DNA of 64,000 nt from positions 722,429-786,428 of the forward strand of contig VYZB01000331.1 in NCBI GenBank assembly GCA_013397455.1, given 5' to 3'. This stretch comes from Crotophaga sulcirostris. Lineage: Eukaryota > Chordata > Aves > Cuculiformes > Crotophagidae. The position numbers were made by a program, and so were the translations under genes. The notes beneath the pieces are model-generated. The model did no database searches. It was not told where the DNA came from and saw only the letters and a list, made by a program, of their open reading frames with translations. This document shows positions 48,323 to 61,174 of the stretch, one piece after another (positions within the stretch are counted from its first letter, which is position 1; the number at the start of each line of letters is the position of its first letter).

Positions 48323-51300
48323 AACATATCATGATGCATCTTGAGGTTTTAAAATTTGTTGTAGCATCTCTGAGGACCTCATATAGACGCCATATGTTTC
48401 AGCTTCTTTCTGCAGTTATAAAGGTTAGAGTCTTACTTCTGCTCATCTGAAAACTGAGATTCCTATGCAGCTGTTTGATTCTAGGAGCTGCGGATTTGAA
48501 AGAAGATGAAAGTTTTGATACTACAAATTACAGGAACTGGTGATCTGCACTTAAGTTTGCACTCATTTTGGTATTTTTCCATAAAATATTTCTACTGCAT
48601 GACTGGGATTTGATAGGTTGAAAGTAAAACTTATTGAGCAGCTGAGAACAGAAAATAAAATAGCTGTCTGTGAAATGAAGCAATTTTACACCATGTCTGT
48701 ACACGTACATACCACACTTTCCCCAGAAATCCTGATTCTTTGTGTTCTATTTAGACAAGCAGTTATGTTTATAGTGAATTCTGTCCTGAAAATTACTATG
48801 CTATGCTAGGTTTAACTGGTTCTAGAGAAACTGAAGCAATAACATAACAAAATTGCCAGATTGAGCAATTCCAGTGTTGAATAGGAAAATTAAGCCGTTA
48901 TGTCAGTGGAAGCATATTTTGCAATTCAGTTGTTAGCTTTAAATACAGTGTTTAAATTAAGTTTACTTGGTCTTTTTTTTTAACCTGTTGGGATTCCCAC
49001 AGGGAACTGGGATTTGGGTCTTCCTGTTTGAATGGTTGTAAGTATATCTGTTTTCCTCCCCTTTCACCCGCCTCTGAACTCCGGATAAGGTTTAAATATG
49101 CTTTGCTGGAAAATATTCCCCTATTCTGGACCCCTTCTCTTGTGTGGATTCACTTAGTCTACAAGTTGAACAACGGTAGCTATGGTAGAGAAATTTACTC
49201 TGCTTTCACCTACAAAATTAATTTTGACCGAGGAGGAAAAACTATTAACACTCAGTTATTCAAGAAAAAATGTGGAATGCTAACTTTGCAAGATTTGCTT
49301 CCCTTACAATGCTTTTTAGTACAGAAATGGGGGCTGCAAGGTGCGTACCTTAAGTTCTGGAGACCAGATTTTGTTCAGACAAGCACATAAAACTTGAGAA
49401 GTTCTCCTGAAATTTATCCAGACATTTCAATTCCTCAAAATTGTTCTCACAGTATTGCTGTTGCAGGTTTGCTTACTAGATTTTGGTATTTTTTTTCTGC
49501 TTAAGGTGGAAGTTCAGTCTTATCCATGGTATTTTCTCATGTCTGCTTATAATTCTAGAGAAGAAAGGAAGAAAGAAACCTGAGAAAACTTACTAGAATT
49601 GTAAGGAATTGAGTTCTCAATATTTTTCCACACAAATATTTTTCCTAACCTCTCCTTTCTTCCACCCATAATATTCTGGCTCTGCCTTCATCTTCTGGTG
49701 TTTTGCAGCTAGATATAATACAGTAAGGTAAAAAAACTAGTTCATTTGACCTAGGTTGGTGACTATGACAGCTGCTTCTGCTTCTTCACGTTTTTCTTCT
49801 CTCCTGTACTATACTCTTCTATGGAAAATGCTGCTCTGAGATGCTATTAAGCATGGTGAGATGCTTTGAATTCAGGCTGCTGGGTCCAGGCAGCTGACCC
49901 CACATAGCCATGATTAATACTTTCTGTGTATGAAATCATGTTTCGTATCTTGGGGATGAAAAATAAATAATAAAAAGTTGGAGTAAGGTAGCAAAATGGT
50001 GAGCAACACCTTTTTTTATATCTTCTCTTTCTAGTCCTACTGTAATGTAGGGTAAAGGATATTACATTCATATCAGCATCTATCAAGTCCTTTGTCAGCA
50101 GAATGCAATTACAATAGACTTACGTGTGCAGGCTGTGTCAGGTCAGATGGAGATGACTCATTTTTCTTCGAACAAAAAGTCTTCAACCACTGACTAAATG
50201 TGCAAAAGACTTTTTTTTCTGAAAAAGAAAAAAAAAAGGAAAAGGTTGAAAGCACCCTATTTTTAACTTTCCTCTTCCTCCACTATGCACAAATCCTCTG
50301 GGATTTCTATCATCCTTAGCTTTACTGTTGTCATAACGCAAGCCAGTTAGTCTGCTGAAGTCAATCTCCATTGACCATGAAAGGATGTGAATAAGGGAAC
50401 TGTCAGGCTTGACGTGATTCCCCAAATCATCAACTGATGTGTTATCAACCTGGCTGGGTTTAGAGCAACTTCAAGTCTAACCTAAGTCTTGTCAGCTACT
50501 TATGTCTCACAAGGAGTCATCAGTCTTATGGAGCTCCTTTCCCCTTCCTGCAACAGTGTCTCAACAGAAGCTATGATGAGGGGTTGTGTTATAGCTAGTT
50601 GCCACAATAGGAGTGGAGCAGGACCCAGATTTGGAACTTTGCTTTCTTGTTTTGAAACTATTTTTAGTGAGTGCTGCCTGAGCTGATCAGTGATCCTCCT
50701 AGGTATGACCGCACTGGTATGATAGAGAAAAGGCATCCTGAATATTGCTATTTTAGAGTTTGGAAAAAGTATCGATTTCAGCTTCTTTTGGAATGAGTTG
50801 AAGATTGTAGATATGATTTTGCTGAGAACTATAGCTCGGTATTATTTCAGAACTGTTATCAGAAGAGGTTTTTTTCTCTGTTAATTATCTACGCAAGTTT
50901 CACCATGTTTCTTACATATAGCATAGCTTTAAAACTAGGAGTGACAGAGAGATGGAAGTATCTCTGTGTCAACAGGAATTAGGAAACGGAAAGAAAAAAA
51001 AAAAGAAAAAAAGATTCACCTTTGAATCTGGAATTGTCCTTATAGCAGAGTGCAATCCATATCTCCCCTCTGCATTAAATATATGAAATAAAAATAAAAC
51101 CTGTTTGTTTTTAATACATCTCTGAAGCCATAATAGGAATTTATATAAAATAATGGAAATGTTCCAGGGATTTTACTGATGTTGCACTGTGGGAAGATTT
51201 AATCCTGTTAGTATCTCTTGTAAGTTTAATTATACTGCAGTCATCTATTATGATATTTAGAATAAGATTTGTAATATTTACTATCCTCTTCAAACTTGGC

Positions 51301-51662
51301 CTATAAGGACATAAAGATCTTAATTTTCACTTTTTTTCTGTTAGAAGAATTGTTTGTTCTCATAGTTAATGCAAAAAGCTTGAAATGAGAATTTAAAAAA
51401 AAAAAGGTTAATAAGCCTCCTACACCATCTGAAGTTGTCTACCACTTTTTTTATAAATCAAATAATTAAACATTTGCAAAGGATATAGCACAAGCCAAGG
51501 CAATGGAAGGCTAGATATGGGTGAGATGCTAAACTGCTGCTGGTGCTCTGCAGATTTACACAGGTTATGGTCAATCCTGATTGTGTTAACATCTAGGCAT
51601 TACCCCATCCAGGCCCTTCTGTGCATGGGATGGTTGTGGTTTTGTATATTCTGTGCCTGATA

Positions 51663-52408
51663 ATTCATAGAATCATAGAATCTTTAAGGTTGGAAAAGAC
51701 CTCTAAGATCATCCAGGTTGACTGTCAGCCCAACAACACCATGCCTACTAAGCCATGTCCTCAAGTGTCGTATCTACATATTTTTTGAACACCTCCAGGG
51801 GCGGTGACTCCACCACTTCCCTGGGCAGCCTGTTCAAATCCTTGACCATTCTTTCAGTAAAGAAATTTTTCTTAAGATCCAAACTATATCTCCCCTAGCG
51901 CAACGTGAGGCGACTTTCTCTTTTGTTGTCGCTAGTCACTTGGGAGGAGAGACCAAAACCCACCTCACCCCAGTCTCCCTTTGGGTGGTTGTAGAGCGTG
52001 ATGAGGTCTCCCCTCAGCCTCCTCTTTCCCAGACTAAATAACCCCAGTTCCCTCAGCCACTCGTCATACGACTTGTTCTCCAGCCCCTTCACCAGCTTCA
52101 GTGCCCTTCCCTTCTCTGGAACTGCTCCAGTAACTCATGGTCCTTCTTGTAGCGAGGGGCCCAAAATTGAACACAATATTCAAGGTGTGGCCTCACCAAT
52201 GCCGAGTACAGGGGCACAATTACTTCCCTATTTCTGCTGGGCATATCATTTCTGACACAAGCCATGATGCCACTGGCCTTCTTGGCCACTTCGGCACACT
52301 GCTGGCTCTTGTTCAGCCAGCTTTTGACCGGCACCCCCAGGTCTTATTCCACCAGATATCTTTCCAGCCCCTCTTCCCCAGGCCTTTAGCATTGTACGGG
52401 GTTGTGAC
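51663..52408 (-). mobile_element. CR1 LINE, 0.75 kb, minus strand, 5' truncated
   Basis: The 3' end reads ATTCATAGAATCATAGAATC on the plus strand, a well-kept 8-bp tail (reverse complement of ATTCTATG units). The 3' UTR includes CACCACTTCCCTGGGCAGCC. The ORF2 end is readable on the minus strand: [40 protein letters not shown] and [20 protein letters not shown] (52334-52098), then [20 protein letters not shown] and GKRRLRGDLITLYN (from 52092). A frameshift separates the two. It is of the same subfamily as the copies at 60464, 62264 and 62675. Confidence 0.94.
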
Positions 52409-55400
52409 TGAATCAAACTATTCCTAACATATATTTTTCTAGCATATTTTAACATACTTATGATCTCAGTTACTACTCATTGTCATAGGTGAGGCTGTAA
52501 AGGAGATACCAGTACTCCTGACGGAAGGTTTCTTATATCCTCTTGATTTAACTCTAAAACAAAGGTGGTTTGAACCAGTTTAACTAAAGAAACCAAGGCA
52601 TACATTCTTGTATCAGTAACTGTATTTTTAGTCATCAGTATTGATCAGGAAGAAGTGCAGTAATAGAGCACCTTCTTTCCGGTTGTAATGACAGTTTCAG
52701 CAAACAGCCACGGAATTTGTTACTAGATGGATTTTATTACACATTCCCTGATGTTCGTCACAGACAGTATGTTTACCTAACTGCAAGAACTGTGTCGTCT
52801 GTAATCTGGAACAAAATGGAGCTTTTACGGTACTCCAGGAAGATGACACAGACGTCAGGGAAACCTCCTCTGATTTTGGTTTCCAGGCAGGATGTGAGTT
52901 CCAATTTCTTGTCAATTTGAATAATACTTCTGTGCACACAAGAACAATTGTACCTGCACTTTAGCTGACCCTGTCCTATAATGGCTGTGGGCACAGGGAA
53001 ATCAAAGAAGCTCTTTGAATGATGCTTGCTGTCATTACATTTAAAAAAAACATGCCATTTGCAGCTTCTGTAAATGTAAGTGTTCTATCACCACACTTTA
53101 CCAATGAGTAGTCACAGAAATCCTTGGAGAACACATGCAGATCCATCTGGAAATTACCATCACTACTGCCTTATGCTTATATACTCGTACTCATAGCTTG
53201 TCTCCAGGATGCACTCTTGTTTTATAGTTTCAGCACATACTGCCTTAATTTCAGGACAGAGTTCAGCTTTAGTGCTCACTAAAATAAGTGTGCAATTTTG
53301 GACATAAGCATACCTATTTGGCTGTCTTTCTGGCATATCACTTAGATTATTAAACTATTTTTAAAACTGCCTGCTAAGCATGTTAAGAGAATGCCCTGTC
53401 CTGAATTCCTATGGAGTACTAATGCTTACTCTACCTGGTGGCATACTATGACTAAACGACAGCTTAAGACAATACTGTTGGTAATTCAATGAAAATTCCA
53501 GTTTTATTGCTGAAGTCTACCTTCTGCCTTTTGCTTGTCCCATGTGTTTGCCATGCCTCCTTTTGTTATGTCATGCTCCAACTTTCTGTTCACTGCATTA
53601 GTCTTGAACAGTTTTTAACTTTCAACATTTGTGAAGCCGCTTGTGGAGAAAAGTGCTATCCATCATGTAGAAAAGGAACTAAATCTGGGCTTTTAACTGA
53701 AAATTCCTCTGTGTGTTTATTTCTCTATAGTGAACTTTACAAATCCTGTGCAGCTGACTAAATCAAACTACCCAGAATAAATGATACTAAGGTCAGTTTT
53801 CAGCAAGATGTTTTCCAGAAGCAATGTGTTTAGATATGCCAATTCTATTTCTATGTGTAGTTGCACAAAATATTTTGGAAATGAGATGTTTAAAAAAATG
53901 GATGTAACCTTCTCCTTGGAAATGTATGTCAGTGGCTGAGGTGATAACCTAAATCAGAAGAAAGCTGTTCTTTAACATGCGGTAAAGCAAACTGAGGACA
54001 CAGATAGTGTACATACTGAGACATTGCATACCATATGATCTCTCTAATTTTGTTCTTGTGATTTGGTCATAGCATGTAAATCTTTCTGTAATTCTTGTCT
54101 TGTTCTTTACATCTTGTGCTGTGAAAAACCTGCACACGTAAGTAAACTGTTTCTCAAAGATATTGTTTTAGATATTGAAGTGTGTGTGTCAGGGTTGATG
54201 GCTCACTTTCACTTACAAATTTGAGAACGAAGACCTGGGACTTCAGCTTCTTAAAAATTACCATGAATTAATTTAGTAAGCTGACTTTAACAGCTTGTCC
54301 AAATCCACTGCATACACTGATGCTGGGGCAGAAGGTGCAGCTAAATGTCCCATAGCCACATGAAATTTCTGCCTGTAGCAGTTGACTTCCTCATCGACAA
54401 AGCAGTAATGAAAGGTGCTCTTGCATTCCTACTAGTTTTCATGACCATCCATCTCTATGTAGAATGAAAGGTCTTGCATGTTGATCAAGAATTAAAAGAT
54501 GTATAGATGCTTTTATGTGGAGGTAAGGCTACTAAAGGCATTTTGTGGTGCTTAAGAGCAGAACAAGCTTGTCCGTATATAGGTCCTTTGGCTTTAATCA
54601 AAGCATACGTGAGGATGGTCCGGTCAGTTAAGACATTGTTCTACAGTTTACAGGATCTGGATTGAATTCCTTATGTTACTGTACATATCCATCGTGAGCT
54701 TGGACATGTAGCCTAGTTTGTATAACTCTGATGTCCCTGTTTATATATCAGCATCAGTGCACTTTGACAAAACATTAGCCTTTACTAGATTGTGAGATAT
54801 ATTAGAATGAGAGATGTTCATATCTGTGGTGTGGAGGACCATATTGATTTCCAATCTGTTTAGAGGTCACCGAGGTAGTTTGGAAAATGCAGTTTTTTAA
54901 ATGTTTTAAATACATTGAGAGTTTTGGGATTGGTGGGTATAAAAAAGGTTTAGATTGAGTAGGCTATAATGATAGGTATGATCATCTTGTAAAAAAAAAC
55001 CTAGCATCTCTGGATGGAGGCAAGAAAACTGGCTATGAAATTGTCACTACAAAGTTGACCTTAATGTACTCTTAGCATACATTGAGACAGCAGCTGAAAT
55101 ACACCTTGCCATCTCTCTGCTCAAAGGAAAACATTTTAGTGAATGCTTCAGTACAACTGAGTTAGTTTTACCACAGTAGAACAGAGTAGAAAAGAAACAG
55201 CATCCATTTTCTTTGTTTATACACTACGTTTTGCAGTGTTCTTTTTCAAGAGCTCTAGTACCTGAGTTTAATTAAAAAAGAAAAAAAAAAAGTCAGAATA
55301 AGAATATTTTTAATAGATTAGTATCTTCTGAGTGTTCTGCTGGGATAAGTGTCCGATTTGACTAAATTATGACCCAGTAAAAATTGTGCTTTGCGCACAT

Positions 55401-58344
55401 GCAGCAAATTCATAACAAAAGCATTGCACACTTGTTGATAATAATGGCCATTCAGTACATATGGCCAGCTTAGTGTTATGTCCTACCAAAATATCCCCAA
55501 ACAGTGCATTTTTTATGCTCTACAGGTGATGAAGTTGTTATTCTAGAAATAAAGTTATATCCTACTGCTCATCCTTGAAACTAATGTCCGCATAACGTAT
55601 CTGAAGACATCTTTTACGGTTTTTCAAATGGGCGGTGAGCCAAGCAAGCTATGCTTTGCGTTTTGACTGTATTTAGTATTTTAAAGCAGAAATATCATTG
55701 ATGAAATCAGGGAGAACATGAATTGTGAGGATAAATAGATTTATAAGGTAGAAGAAATTGATTTTATCAATGAGATTTTACAGGATGAAATGAATAGTTT
55801 TTTGGAACAAATGAAACCATGCAGTATGCTTAGCACTAGTTTTTTCGTTATGTATTTTTATTGTATGTGCTTGAATCCTTAATAAATCACTGAAAGGGTC
55901 TTTAGCTGAGAACTTACATGATGAAGAAATCCAGAAAAGGGAAGAAGAGTAAGAAGTGCTGTCTACTGGACTTGTCAGTTGATATTTATGTCTTAATCTG
56001 TGATAAACTATCCCTTAGCTACATTTTTCTTATAATCCATTGGAGGATAAGTATACATTTCATCCAGGAGAGTGCCAACTTTTTGTCATATACTCAAGAG
56101 CAGAAGGAAGGACATTGATAATACCAATGACAGAAAGCTTTCAGGCAAAGAAAGCTATTTATTCAACACCTGATGCAGCCTCCAAGAATATTCTGTCATG
56201 CGCAGTAAACATGAGTGCAGAAACAAGAGACTGACATATCCTGAAACTCAGTGTGGTATAAGTTAAGTATAATTTATTCAATCATTTCAGTGATTTTAGT
56301 GGAAATACTCTTGATGCATAGCAGAGTAAGACAAAAGAACCAGTCCCGTGGTTTACTACCTTTCTTTCTCATTTTACCCCATGTGTACACAGCTCTAGTG
56401 GACTTGTGGGCCCCATCCTGAATTCTGTGACAACTCTTGGTGCAAGTCTCAGCTGGTAGAGGATTCTGAAATTCTTATAGGACAGTAAAAGGAGAGGTAC
56501 TGGCAGGAGAGAGCAGGAGCCTTGACTCTATATGGAAGCCCTCTAAAACTCCCAGCAACAGGACTGAGGTAGCATACACAGAGTCAGCTACGGACAGGGC
56601 AAAGTAACACGTGCACAGCTTAAAAGGAGGGCTTGGGTGAAAGCTGGAAGGCAGAGTGTACAGAGGCTAATAATGGAGTGCAAGATTGGATTGCCCTTGA
56701 ACAGGAAGCTTTATGATGTGGTTAAATGAAGCAGAAAATGGACAGAGGTAGAACAATCTTCAACCTTATAAGCAATTTCTCTTGAGGAAGATGTTATATG
56801 GCATTTTATGCTTAATACTACATCTGCTGAAACCAGCTTTCATCCTTCTGACTGATGCACCCAGGATGCCCAGAAAACTGGAGGCTTCTGGATTCATGTT
56901 TTTGTCTACCGAAAGTAACAGTGCTGCCTATTTGTGGCACTTGAAATAAGATAGTATTGCTGTAACTCAAGACAGACACCACAGGCTTAGTAAATCGAAG
57001 CAGCTGCCAACTGCAGTGAACAGACAGTAAAAAGTTTATTGCTACAGACTTTATAGGGAAGGATATACCTACTGCTTTTACAGAGGGGTATGCAGTGTAA
57101 TTTCATCATGTGCTGCAAAGCAAACCACTGAAATGAACCAGCTTTTGTCAAGCAGCTTACATATAGGTAGTAAGAAGCAACTTCTGAGTACTACCACCGT
57201 GAACTCAGTAGCTGCATTTGTAATCAGTTTCTTGCCTTTCATCCTTGGCAGAGCTATATTGGCGAAGATTTTTTTGAGGTCATATGTTGCCATTTGTGAA
57301 AACAGTATTCGTATCTAACTAAGATCAACTTTTGTGGCTCTAAGAAACTTTACAAAAAATTACCTCTTACCTATTTTGCTTTAATTTTCTTTTTCAGTTA
57401 AGGGAATTCAGCCAAACCTTCAAGAAGGCATATTTAAGAAATAATAACAGAAACCACAGAAAATATGTTTGTGGAGATTAACTATTTTTAGCTTTCCCTG
57501 GGGCTAAGGTATCTTAAATTTTATAGTTGAGGACAATATACTACTAGTGAGGATGTAAGATTTATGATGGACCATGTCCTAGCAGAAGTGAGCACATATT
57601 AACTACACCTGAAGAGTTTGATCTAATGCACATTTATGCTGAGAGTGCATTTACTGTGGACGGGCTATAGAGTTGAGATTCACTGAACACTTTCAGTCTT
57701 AGAATGTATAAATTTGCCTGTAGGTGTCCCTTCAAACTGGAGCCTGGGGTAATGTACCCAGTTAGCAATAGCTTAAGTTAGCAATTAATGTGGGCTGTAA
57801 AAGGCTCATCTATCCTGTTTATCTCCCTGTATCTGGACTTTGCAGAACAAAGATCACTAAGTTGTTTTTTTTTGCATGGGTTTCTGAAATTGTGCACTAT
57901 AAAGTGGAATCTTCAAACATAAACAATGTATCCGTTCTTTTCTGTTCAATGACATTATAAGTATTAAAGGTATCACATAGGCTGACTGAAGCCAGAAAAG
58001 TTAATTTGTCCTTAACTTGTCCTCCCTAACAGTTTAAGTGGAGACGTGGAGTTCTATCCTTAATGTTCAGTGTCCTAGACTTTCCCAGTGCAAGCCAGTT
58101 TTTAACACTTTAAAAACTACAGTGGGTTCTGTACCACCTGCCCTTTGTATTTAAGGATATTTTGTACTGAATGGTCTTGTTAATCTTGGAGGACATCAGT
58201 GAGGTTGAAAATCACTCAAGTAATAATAGCTCGACAATTTACTTCCTCACAAACAGCTGTTCATAGCTTATCTGGAAAAGCTTATATTCAAAGCAAAGTC
58301 ACTCGTCGTTATGGTTTGAGTTAATTGGGTTGACTGATTTTGCT
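52409..58344. other. Unique AT-rich non-coding sequence
   Basis: No gene, RNA gene or known repeat was recognised. A plus-strand frame at 53489-53761 encodes a 90-residue cysteine-rich peptide with a hydrophobic N-terminus; see findings. Other frames are unremarkable. Confidence 0.5.
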
Positions 58345-59029
58345 CAGTCTTAGTCTAAAGTAACTTCATTTTTCTGAAAGTTAACTGCATGTTTTTCAGA
58401 CAGTTTCTCTTTAGAAGTGATAACACGAAACATTTGTATGCAGAAAGACCAACGTTTATACTTATTCCTGTAGTAACCAAGGCCATCCTCAGATCAGCGA
58501 AAAAAGGCCGCAGCTGCAGGGAGGGGCAGACAGGACAGGTAAACCCCAAACTGACCAACAGAGTATTCCATCCCATATATGTCAGACTCAGTATAAAACT
58601 GAGAGATCACAAGGGTCTCACTCTCTTCTGCAATGGCCAAAGTCCAGTGAGGACCTCATTTGTCTGATTGTTCTTGACCTCAGATCTGTGCATCCCTGAA
58701 TCCAGTTCCTGAGTTCAGTTCCCTCCTAGCTGTGGACCCATTCCCCTGTGTGTGCTCCACAGCATTTGTAGTGATGTATCATCATCGAATGGTGGGGGCG
58801 CAATCTTTGATATTTGTACATATTTCATTACAGTCTAATTATTTTAATCATTAGTACAATTATTATAATCATTTCATTAAGGCTGTAGTTCTAGTTTCCA
58901 ATCCACAATCCTTTTTTCCCTCCTCATTTTCCCCTCCCTTTTCCCTGGGGGTAGGGGGCTAGAATATTCTGGTCCAACTGCATGGTTCTCAGCTGCTGAA
59001 TGTGCCTGGATTGGGACTAAACTGTGACA
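58345..59029 (+). mobile_element. Diverged solo LTR, related to the 20-kb LTR
   Basis: This has the same order of landmarks as the LTR at 20147-20755. They are GAAAGTTAACTGCATG (about 58377), GTGATAACACGAAACA (about 58416), GGACAGGTAAACCCCAAACT then GACCAACAGAGTATTCCATC then CCATATATG (about 58534-58580), a TATAAA box (58592-58597), a block CATTAAGGCTGTAGTTCTAG aligned to the other copy's ATTAAACTGTCTTTATCTCA (about 58875), a pyrimidine and G-run segment (about 58912-58960), and an end ACTAAACTGTGACA near 59029. The R/U5 part is longer and AT-rich compared with the 20-kb copy, and I see no clear AATAAA at the matching place. No internal retroviral sequence follows. The 5' edge is uncertain by about 50 bases. 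Confidence 0.72.
58592..58597 (+). promoter_or_regulatory. TATA box in the LTR U3
   Basis: TATAAA sits after the conserved ATTCCATCCCATATATG block, at the position where this LTR family carries its TATA box. Activity today is unknown. Confidence 0.5.
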
Positions 59030-60463
59030 TTAGTTCCTTTACTTTGAGTTCATTTAAAATTCTCTTTTTAAGGACAGGTTTAGCAAAGGACAGTTTTAGA
59101 AAACAATTGAAAAAAACCCAGAGTCAAAATAGCTTCTGTCAAAATAGCCTCTGCCAAGTTAATATAAACAGAACTCATTTTTATAAACTGTGTCTCCTCC
59201 TGCAAAATGGGAAGAACTGATTCAGGGCCTCATTCCCTAGCGCAACCTTTAATCTTCAGGGAATCACATTTTCAAAGGTAATGAAAAATAATACCACTTT
59301 TTTTTATTATATTCTGCTTGCCAAACTTGAGTCCCACAGGACCTGCCAAATGTGAACTTCAAATTTAGTAAGCTGAGTCACTTTTCAAATTTTGTCATAT
59401 TCCCAGAGGGGAGCATGGGCTGTGAATTGTCCTATGTGGGAGATATTAGCAATCTTCTACTACAGTTTTTCAGAAGAATAATTCTAATGAATATATGATG
59501 AAATTGGACTATTATGTCACTAACTTTTGGGAAGAAAACATGTTCCCATTTCTCTTGTCAAGTGTTTTAAAGGAAGAATAAGATCACTGCAGTATTTTCT
59601 TCTCCCTCCTTCTCTCATTCTTACCCACATAAAGGAAAAACAGAAGTATAGCACAGTAATAATTCAAGAAAGTGTATCAAACAAATCGGAAATGTATAAA
59701 CTTGCCTGTGGTAACATCTCTTTCCTTTTTAATAGCATATAATGTTACAAAGTGAAGGTGAGATTATTCAACTTTTCTCTCTGCCTTTCTCTGTTCTGAT
59801 TTATTGTCCATGTTTGTATCTGATTAATGAACACTGCTCCTGGTGTGGGTTATTTTAATTATTTTAATCTGATTTATTTTTAAAGATTTATTATTTTAGC
59901 TCTGCTTCTGATGACTAAAGAGAAGTATAATGCAGCACAAAGAAAGTAGAAAGACAGGGACAAGAGTAGTAATGATGCTATAAACCTCAACATAAGCTTT
60001 CTACTTGACTATGAAAAAAACCTCCATCTGCACAGTAGCAAAAAATATGCTTATTAAAAATTCAGGTAAAACCTTTCCGAATTAAATGCCCTATGCCAAG
60101 CCTGGGCAAGAGAAGGGGTTAGGATTGATACATGCAAAGCTTTAGGCTTTGATCAGCTTCACATTATGCTTTGAAGATTCTGTTGTGGTTGAGGGTTTGA
60201 AAACCTGGGAAACTTTAGTACTCTCATGTATTACTTTGAATTCAAGTATTCACTTAGCCTCTCTTCTTCAGTCTGATCCTCTGCTCAAAACAGTTGAGCA
60301 ATGTTTTGACCTCCTTCTTCTAGTAAATAGTACAAATTAGGTTTCTTCGGTCAAGATGTGAAGACTCTATCTCTGAGAACCCAAGTTTGAAATACATAGC
60401 CAGTTCACAGTAGAGGGAAATATTCTTCATTCCACAGAGCCTAAGGAAAATGGAAAAACAAGG
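59030..60463. other. Unique non-coding sequence with one short tandem repeat
   Basis: A 15-bp tandem duplication, GTCAAAATAGCTTCT / GTCAAAATAGCCTCT, lies at 59123-59152, about 100 bases right of the LTR. Nothing else was recognised. Confidence 0.5.
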
Positions 60464-61174
60464 TTCCCAGCAGAAAAGGGCCTGGGATATTGGTTGATAG
60501 CCAGCTGAACATGAGCCAGCAGTGTGCCAAGTGGTCAAGAAGGCCAATGGCATCATGGTTTGTGTCAGAAATAGTGTGGCCAGCAGGAGCAGGGCAGTGA
60601 TTGTGCCCCTGTGCTCAGCACTGGTGAGGCCGCACCTCGAGTGCTGTGTGCAGTTCTGGGCCCCTCACTACAAGAAGGACATTGAGGTACTGGAGTATGT
60701 CCAGAGAAGGACAATGAGGCTGATGAAGGGGCTGAAGAACAAGTCTTGTGAGAGTTGGCTAAGAGAATTGGGGTTGTTTAGCCTACAGGAAAGGAGGCTG
60801 AAGGGAGACCTCATCACTCTCCACAATTCCCTGAAAGATGGTTGTAATGAGGTGAGCACTGGCCTCTTCTCCAAAGTGACAGGTGGCAGGACAAGAGGAA
60901 AGGGCCTATAGTTGTGTCAGGGGAGGTTTAAACAAGGTGTTAGGAAGCACTACTTCACTGAAAGGTTTGTCAAGCATTGTAACAGGCTGCCCAGGGAAGT
61001 GGTGGAATCACTATCCCTGGAGGTGTTTAGAAAATATGTGGTACTTCAGGGTATGTTTTAGAGGTGGACTTGGTAGTTTTAAGTTTATGGTTGCATTCTA
61101 GAATCTTTGTATCATCTTGATGATCTTAAAAGTCATTTCCAACCTAAATGATTCTGTGATTATGTGGTTCTGTA
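60464..61174 (+). mobile_element. CR1 LINE, 0.7 kb, plus strand, 5' truncated
   Basis: It starts inside ORF2 at CCCAGCAGAAAAGGGCCTGG (family SPAEKDLGVLV). A 129-codon open frame (60522-60911) holds the ORF2 end: [60 protein letters not shown] and [11 protein letters not shown]. This is one of the best-preserved CR1 frames in the window, although it lacks the domain that would make it functional. The 3' UTR follows (GGGAAGTGGTGGAATCACTA) and ends at CCAACCTAAATGATTCTGTG then ATTATGTGGTTCTG, a decayed 8-bp tail. It is the same subfamily as the copies at 51663 and 62675. Confidence 0.95.

Larger units (their letters stand above)
45486..51662. other. Unique AT-rich non-coding sequence
   Basis: No gene or known repeat was recognised. 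A pyrimidine tract lies at 46457-46519, a (TCTG)4.5 run at 48305-48322, and A-rich runs at about 50990-51012. A plus-strand frame of 120 codons (49028-49390) has no recognisable domain. Confidence 0.5.

Noticed and set aside
55850..55890. Isolated AATAAA motifs as gene 3' ends
   Set aside because: AATAAA is frequent in AT-rich DNA, and no coding sequence lies upstream of these.
20147..59029. One giant provirus with the two LTRs as its ends
   Set aside because: The LTRs are too diverged from each other, the distance is about 38 kb, and no gag, pol or env sequence was recognised between them. They are treated as two solo LTRs.
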